The notes beneath the pieces were generated by a model. That model made no database searches. It saw only the letters and a program-made list of their open reading frames with translations, and was not told the DNA's origin. DNA of 64,000 nucleotides from Neonectria sp. B-13 (lineage: Eukaryota > Ascomycota > Sordariomycetes > Hypocreales > Nectriaceae). Below, piece after piece: positions 58,248-64,000 of the stretch. The number at the start of each line of letters is the position of its first letter. The stretch's first letter is position 1. The stretch spans positions 434,001 to 498,000 of the forward strand of contig NOKP01000026.1 of the NCBI GenBank assembly GCA_002682825.1, given 5' to 3'. The position numbers and the translations under genes are program-made.

Positions 58248-58972
58248 GATGACGGTGATGGCCTCTCTCTCTCAGCGGCGCAGAGGATTGGGGGGGATTG
58301 AAATCACAGATGCGAAGTCATGGGGAGGGAGTTGAAGGAGGAGGAAGAAACAGGCAGAGGCGGCTTCGTTGGGCCGCGTGGAGTTTGGTGGGGATGTTGG
58401 CCGTCGACGAGGCGAGTCCAGGTTAGTTGCAAGTCGTGATCTGTGATCTGTACTTTTCGGTGCCGCCGGGGTTGCGCTACTCCATCTGCCTACTAGTAAT
58501 TACCGGGTGTGCGGGTCCCCTGATAATTACTTAGGCCATTGGGCGTCGGCCGATACGGGCCGGAAGCCCCCGCAGCCGTTTGCTGTCTGCCAGCTGCCTG
58601 CTGCCACGTGATGCCTGTATTGGCCACCCATGGAAGTTCGTCCCGCCGCTCGACTGCTTCTAGCCATGTCCATGGGCTTCTTCGAGAATGGACTCTTTGA
58701 GCGTGAGAGCGACATGACACCACTCATTTGCGCATACGCTAAACCCAACCCGCTGGTTTCTCATGTTTTGGGAAATTGGGCCGTTCATCGCAGTGATGTT
58801 GGTACTGCCACATGAGAGCCCACTGAATAACCTCTGAAGAGCTCTACGATCAAATCGGATGGATGACAATGACATTGAAGATTAAGTATTTACATAACCT
58901 GGTCGTCTGATAAATTTAATACCCCAGAAACAACAGGAAACTTGTCCTCTAACGGAACACACATCGCCGCTC
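58248..58972. other. intergenic, promoter of spf1
   Basis: Leader and promoter of the P5A ATPase and the 3' end of the carboxylesterase transcript, both on minus. No gene seen; the frames at 58493-58875 lack motifs. Confidence 0.5.
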
Positions 58973-60667
58973 TTAGGCGCAGTAGCCATCATCAACCGAC
59001 TCACTCACAAACTGAATCCACCTATCATCCTCTGCAAAAACGGCCAAGGTATCACGGCCCTCGCGGTACTTGGGCCAAGTAATACCCTTGCCGTCTCTCG
59101 GGTTCTTCCTCGGGTTCGACGCGAACGAAAGCCACAAAGCTAGAGGAGAAGTCCACCGTTAGCGCAGCACGAGTCAAGTCATGGCGGGTATGAACAAACC
59201 TTCCATGCCGTAGCTGACTTCCCACTCGAACGGCGTCGAGTTTCCGCGGTATTCGTAATGCGTACCGAAAAGAAGTGGGAGTTCCGCTGGGTAACTGGTT
59301 AGCAATGTGCATCAAAGGCCTCGTCAAAGTCTGTATAGACATACCGCTGTGAGTTGCCCCGATCCATGGGAGGGGTGAAATGTTGGAGAAATTCCCAGAG
59401 TAGTGGTAGCGATAAGTGTCGTATCCAAACTTGACTCGTGCCCTAAACGGCGTTAACATCTCGTCTCGGATCAAAGCTGCACATGTAGCCTTACTGAATC
59501 TCAGCAGAAACGGGGCAGACGATGGCCGCAAGTCCAATCTCAAACTGGCCAGGCGTCATGCCGCTCTCACTAAAAGTGCCAAACCCGGCGCCTTCGTTGG
59601 CATTGGCGCCCATGATCCATGCCTTGGAAACAATGTTAGTGCTCTGGCTCTTACGATATCACCAAAAAAGAACCTACTTCTTTCTTGGACACGAGGCCTC
59701 TGGCAAGTCGATCGGTGGTGTTTGTAAAGGCCGTCACGTTGTCTCCAACGGGAGTAAATCCTAGACTGCTGCCGGAGTAGGCGTCCTGGATCTCGGCTGC
59801 ATCGACATTCTGCATGCACGCGAGTTCCTGCGCGGAATCAAGCTCGCCACAACCCACCAGCTTCGCCAATGAACTGAATCCGGTGTGGTTCCCGGCCGCG
59901 GTCGCCAGGGTGCTTGTTGAGCCAGAATCGAGAATGAGGCCTTTCACGATCAGATCCTTGGGGTAGGAGAATCCGTACATGCCGACGGATGCTGCCCCGG
60001 CCGACTGGCCCCAGAGGACCATCTGTTCAGGGTTTCCCCCGAAGCCGACAATGTTATCGCGCACCCACTCCACCACAACTCGTTGATCCAGCAGGCCAAC
60101 GTTCTGATGGGCGTTGGCGGCGTTGGGGAAGCCGAAGACGTTGACGCGGTAGTTCATGGTGACGACAATGTGCGCCTGCGTGCGCTGAATCCACTTGTCG
60201 GGGATCTTGTACAGCGAGTCGGCGCCGCCGCCGGTGAACCCGCCGCCGGGGATGTAGATGAAGACTGGCAGCTTCTTCCCGGTGGGGTTGAGAGGCGCGT
60301 AGACGTTGAGATACAGGCAGTCCTCCGACTGTCCGCCGTTTGTGAGGAACTCTGGCATGTGTTCCGTGTAGACGGTAGGGGCGTTGCTGAGCTTCTGCAT
60401 GCAAGACGGCGCATACGTCGTGGCTTTGATGGCCTTGGACGCATGCTTGCGCTTTGGAGGCTGGAACCGCAGGGCATCGACCGGAGGAAGTGCGTACGGC
60501 ACACCGAGGAACTGGCGTACGGCCGGGGCGGTCGAGTTGACGAAGCCGGTAAGCTGGCCACTGGTCGTCTTGACTCTCAAGGGCGCACCGTTGCTGGGCT
60601 TTGAGGCGTCGACGCCTACCGAGAGGCAGGTCGCCAAGCCGAGGAGGTGTTTCCAGCTGAGATGCAT
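58973..60667 (-). CDS. secreted type-B carboxylesterase/lipase
   Basis: Five exons: 60667-59678, 59622-59495, 59442-59345, 59286-59200 and 59139-58973; 489 residues. All junctions keep frame. MHLSWKHLLGLATCLSVGVDA is a signal peptide; the frame extends upstream only to a TTG, so ATG 60667 is the start. Signatures of the cholinesterase-like (type-B) family are FLGVPYALPP, SEDCLYLNVYAP, the oxyanion loop IPGGGFTGG, the nucleophile elbow GQSAGAAS with Ser 222, Glu 340 in NANEGAGF, and His 404 in GATHSAELPLLFG. The tail ends in DDRWIQFVSESVDDGYCA. It should hydrolyse esters outside the cell, but the substrate is not readable. It is the first of three alpha/beta hydrolases in a row. Confidence 0.93.
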
Positions 60668-62133
60668 TGTTCCAACGGGCAATCAGAGTTAGGATCTAGT
60701 CAGGATGAAGCATAGGTGGCTTGGCAGCTCTAAGCTACATGGCCAGTTGGTGCTATTTAAACAACCATCACGACGCAACGGCCGCAATTGCCATGTTCAA
60801 TGAATGACATGGATCGACACCAAGTCTCCACCGGTTCCTCGGTCCTGGATGAACGTTTACCATTTTAGACTTTGAATACTCAGGAACAGACACAATGGGT
60901 CGACGCGGTGGCTCGACCTGGACGATCCCGAGGCATAAATACGAATTTCCCGGCATGGGGAAACGGGAAGCGGGCAAGGGGGCCACGGTCCTGAATAGAG
61001 GCGAACCCCGAGATGCGGGGAAAGCAGCAGGGGAGGGAAAAGGTTTATGCCCACGACGTCCAGGATATAATGCGGGGTTGGACATCAATACTGAGATTTG
61101 TAAACGAGAGGGAATGATTATACGGAGCCGAGGTGAGGATTTAGCTGCCTGGTTAAATGCATCATTTGGGGAATGGACTCAGCGACACCCTACGTCAGCG
61201 GGCATTTGGAGACTGGGGAACCGTTTTCGCATCAATTGAGATACTTTAATTATCTGCTGTTACCTCCTAGCATGCATTAACATCAGACATAAGCCATGTC
61301 TCAATGCCGTCAATAAATGGTTGTCACTTTCTTTAAGAGATGTCCAGCTGTTTTATTCCTGGAGGTTGTAACTGAGCCGAGAAGAAGATGGATACAGTTG
61401 CCCTCAGAAGAGACACCTCCGTGGAATGAACCACTCTAGGAAATGAAGCAAGAGGGAAAGGGATGAGGCCTGATTATACAACAGGCTTATATATTCCTCT
61501 TTACCTATACCGTTTTTCGAATCATTTTAGCGCACGTTGTTATCCATCGCCCTATCATAGTGAGTCATGCCGACTGTTCAATCAACCCGCTTTTTTGTCA
61601 GCTCCATCCTTCGTGCTCCGCCAAGGACCATGTACCACCGTGAATTCGGAGACGGTATTCGGCCGAGTGTAAGTGAACGCGACCAATTGATTCGCAGCGG
61701 GACCGGATGTAAGCAGTTAATATTAGTAGGAGATCTGCAGTTGAGTCTTAGATTAGGTTAACGTTCTTACAGTGCAGGCCAGATTACGTCGCTGGTGTCT
61801 TTGTACGCAGCTCCATAATACAGACGCGAACGACAGGATTGCAGGGGTTCTGCATTACGTTGGAATGCACGACGGTACTAGTAGGCTTCATGTTGGTCCG
61901 ACATTCGTAATCAGCCATGGGAGTTGCCCCGTAGCCCGTTATTGTGGGACTACAACATATTGCTGTCACGAAGATAAAAGAAGCAAGAGTTGAAGAGAGA
62001 TGGGAATGTATCAAGCTAAACTAACCCGGCAACTCTTCCCTTTCTCACAACCAGCTTCTTCACAACCATCAACTTCACAGCCATCAACTTCTCATCCACC
62101 AACTTCACATACACCTCCTTCACAGTCACCACC
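60668..62133. other. intergenic between divergent hydrolase genes
   Basis: Shared promoter region of the carboxylesterase (minus) and the HSL-type esterase (plus). Just before the latter's ATG (about 62041-62132) is a repeated leader-like sequence of CACAACC, ATCAACTTC and TTCACA words. The 114-codon frame at 60895-61239 on plus has no motif. Confidence 0.55.
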
Positions 62134-63102
62134 ATGACCGGCCTCGTCTATGACCCAGAGTACGCCAAGGCCATCGAGCCCTTCGCCGGCGCCCCTCAGC
62201 CCGCCCTGACCACAGCGCTGGAGCTGCGAGAAAACACCAATGGCCTCCTCTCCGCCTTCCTTCCTAAGTTGCCTCCCGGCGACATCATCCAGCAGACCAC
62301 CTACACCATCCACAGCTCCGACGGCGCAGAGCTCCGCCTCCGCCGTTTCGCCACGCGCGAGCACCTTGCGTCCTCAACGCCGCTGCCCGCCGTCCTCGCC
62401 ATCCACGGCGGCGGCTACGTCGCCGGCAACATCGACATATGCTCCGGGCTGTACGCACAGGACGCCCTCGCCGCTGATCGCCCCGTCTTCGCCATCGGCT
62501 ACCGCCTTGCCCCCGAGCACCCCGCGCCGGCGGGTTCCGAGGACGTATTCGCCGCCTTTACGTACCTCGTGGAGCACGCGGCGGACCTGAACATTGATGC
62601 CGCAAGAATCGGCGTCAAGGGCGAGAGCGCAGGCGCAGGGCTCGCAGCTGCGGTTGCGCTGATGATCCGGGATCGCGGCTTCAGTCCCGCGCCGGCGAAG
62701 CTGGTTCTGGTGTACCCGATGCTGGACGACAGGACCTCCGTGCCCGCGGACGCGGCGTTCCTGAAGCTGGCGTCGTGGGTGCCGGAGAAGAACGCGATTT
62801 GCTGGGGTGCGTACGTCGGCGAGGACAAGGCCGGGAAGCCAGACGCGGACGTCTCGCCGTACGCGGCGCCGGCACGGGCAAAGTCCCTCAGGGGCTTGCC
62901 GTCAACGTACATTGACGTCGGGTCGCTGGATATCTTTCGGGACGAGAGTCTCGAGTTTGCGAGGCGGCTGATGCTTGAGGATGTTGAGGTTGACTTCCAC
63001 GTCTTCCCTGGCGTGCCGCATGTATTTGATTTACTGTCAGTAGGATCTAAGTTGCAGCGAAGAGCGGCTGAGTTGAGGACGGCAGCCTTGAAGTCGTTTT
63101 AA
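62134..63102 (+). CDS. alpha/beta hydrolase of the hormone-sensitive-lipase family
   Basis: 322 residues, single exon, ATG in ACCATGACC context. The oxyanion motif HGGGYVAGN is at 91-99, the nucleophile elbow KGESAGAGLA has Ser 165, the acid is Asp 266 in VGSLDIFRDES and the His is 296 in GVPHVFD: a complete HSL (family IV) esterase triad. YRLAPEHPAPAG is the usual loop after the second strand. No signal peptide is visible, so it is probably intracellular. Members act on short acyl esters, including secondary-metabolite and xenobiotic esters. It is divergent from the secreted carboxylesterase and convergent with the epoxide-hydrolase-like gene. Confidence 0.95.
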   Translation: MTGLVYDPEYAKAIEPFAGAPQPALTTALELRENTNGLLSAFLPKLPPGDIIQQTTYTIHSSDGAELRLRRFATREHLASSTPLPAVLAIHGGGYVAGNIDICSGLYAQDALAADRPVFAIGYRLAPEHPAPAGSEDVFAAFTYLVEHAADLNIDAARIGVKGESAGAGLAAAVALMIRDRGFSPAPAKLVLVYPMLDDRTSVPADAAFLKLASWVPEKNAICWGAYVGEDKAGKPDADVSPYAAPARAKSLRGLPSTYIDVGSLDIFRDESLEFARRLMLEDVEVDFHVFPGVPHVFDLLSVGSKLQRRAAELRTAALKSF

Positions 63103-63257
63103 TTATCGAAGATCAGGCCTGCTTCTAGGATGACTCGGAATCTAGACATAAAATAAATGCAAGAAATAGATATCATACTCGACCTAGAACTCCTTACCGT
63201 TGCTAGACTATTGGCGTGACCACGTATACGTCTCACAGCCCACAGTGGCAAGAAGCA

Positions 63258-64000
63258 TCACTGTTTCCCCAAAAAAGAAACCAACAACTCTGATATCTTC
63301 TCCGGCTGATCCTCAAGCGAGAAATGGCCCGCATCCTCGACTAGGTGCAGCTCCGATCCAGGAATGGCGCTCTGCAACTTGTGCGCCCAGTCCACCACCT
63401 GCCAAGCGTCATCGGCACCCCAGATCAGTTGAACGGGAAGCTTCTCCAGCTCATGAAGGCGCCCGGAGATCTCCATCGTGTGCTTGGGGTCGTAGTGACG
63501 TACTTGGTGCTGGAACAAGCTGGCCTGCCCGATGGGGCCGGAGATGTAGCCCAGGTATGTATCCAGACTTGTGTCTGCAAGTTTCTGAGGGTTCTTAACG
63601 GCGGAGAGGAGCCATTTTCTAAAGTGCTCCTCGTGGTCGTTGTCCTTGGCCTTGATGAGAGCCTCTAACCCGTTCTGCATCTGCTCCTTGGTGCGCTTCG
63701 AGGGATAGCTGTCAAAGCTGACAACGTCAATGAGGGTTAATGACTGTACGCGCTCCGGTGAAAAGACAGAGAGTCGCTGTGCAATGCCACCGCCGATGTC
63801 GTGTGCAACGACATGAACGGAGTCCAATCCCCACAGGGCTAACAGACCCTCGAGAATGGGGACCTGGCCCGACATTGACGTGTCGACGGAAGGGTCCCAC
63901 GGGCGCTCAGAGAGGCCGTATCCGAGAAGATCAAAGACATGGACCTTGAAGCCTGCCGCAACGAGTGTCGGGACAATGTTGCGCCAGATGAGTGACGACG
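63258..64000 (-). CDS. alpha/beta hydrolase, epoxide-hydrolase/haloalkane-dehalogenase-like, N-terminus cut by window edge
   Basis: The frame continues off the right edge without a stop; about 247 residues are visible. VFDLLGYGLSERP is the typical strand and turn before the active site. The nucleophile elbow is VVAHDIGGGIAQ with Asp as nucleophile, LIWGADDAW carries the acid and EDAGHFSLEDQPE the His. Asp rather than Ser at the elbow points to epoxide hydrolase or dehalogenase-like chemistry, although some related lactonases share it. The cap region between (ISGPIGQASLFQHQVRHYD) is diverged. The start codon and any 5' introns lie outside the window, so an internal ATG at 63875 should not be taken as the start. 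Convergent with the HSL-type esterase. Confidence 0.88.
   Translation of the reverse strand, partial: SSLIWRNIVPTLVAAGFKVHVFDLLGYGLSERPWDPSVDTSMSGQVPILEGLLALWGLDSVHVVAHDIGGGIAQRLSVFSPERVQSLTLIDVVSFDSYPSKRTKEQMQNGLEALIKAKDNDHEEHFRKWLLSAVKNPQKLADTSLDTYLGYISGPIGQASLFQHQVRHYDPKHTMEISGRLHELEKLPVQLIWGADDAWQVVDWAHKLQSAIPGSELHLVEDAGHFSLEDQPEKISELLVSFLGKQ

Overview
The window is nuclear DNA of a filamentous ascomycete (Pezizomycotina, probably a Sordariomycete). Genes carry short GT-AG introns (about 55-75 bp) with CTAAC-like branch points, 5' leaders are pyrimidine-rich, and the gene set is typical of such fungi: a Medusa/Acr1/Ren1-type developmental regulator, a HET-domain protein, a sedolisin, and THI4 under an intronic TPP riboswitch. 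I place 18 protein-coding genes, including one cut by each window edge. I also place a possible 24-residue zinc-knuckle microgene, a damaged zinc-knuckle repeat gene and a RIP-like coding relic. Exon structures were worked out by hand from splice signals and reading frame.

Layout. 1-1906: a MedA-like regulator on the minus strand, running off the left edge. 1907-18500: about 17 kb without a convincing gene. Its first part looks like a long pyrimidine-rich leader/promoter of the MedA-like gene; the rest is non-coding or decayed sequence with small tandem repeats. 18.5-20.0 kb: THI4 with its TPP riboswitch. 20.6-23.8 kb: a HET-domain protein and a small conserved protein. 24.5-32.1 kb: three minus-strand genes, namely an Egt2-like PLP C-S lyase, a Sir2-family deacetylase of Hst3/Hst4 type with large insertions in its core, and a secreted sedolisin. 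34.5-36.4 kb: a seven-exon PLP enzyme/rhodanese fusion, followed by four copies of a small hairpin repeat. 39.7-43.4 kb: an unrecognised basic, Ser-rich protein and a Whi5/Nrm1-like cell-cycle repressor.

45.0-48.6 kb is the most unusual part: the microgene, a divergent chorismate synthase, the damaged zinc-knuckle repeat gene, and an AT-rich relic whose stops look like mutated Trp codons. From 48.8 kb housekeeping genes return: an Rqt4/TRIP4 zinc-finger protein, mitochondrial malate dehydrogenase and the P5A ATPase Spf1. The right end (59-64 kb) holds three different alpha/beta hydrolases side by side: a secreted type-B carboxylesterase, an HSL-type esterase and an epoxide-hydrolase-like enzyme cut by the right edge.

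Most neighbours are functionally unrelated, as is normal in fungi. The hydrolase trio is the only group that could share a pathway. All family assignments rest on recognised motifs; no database search was run.
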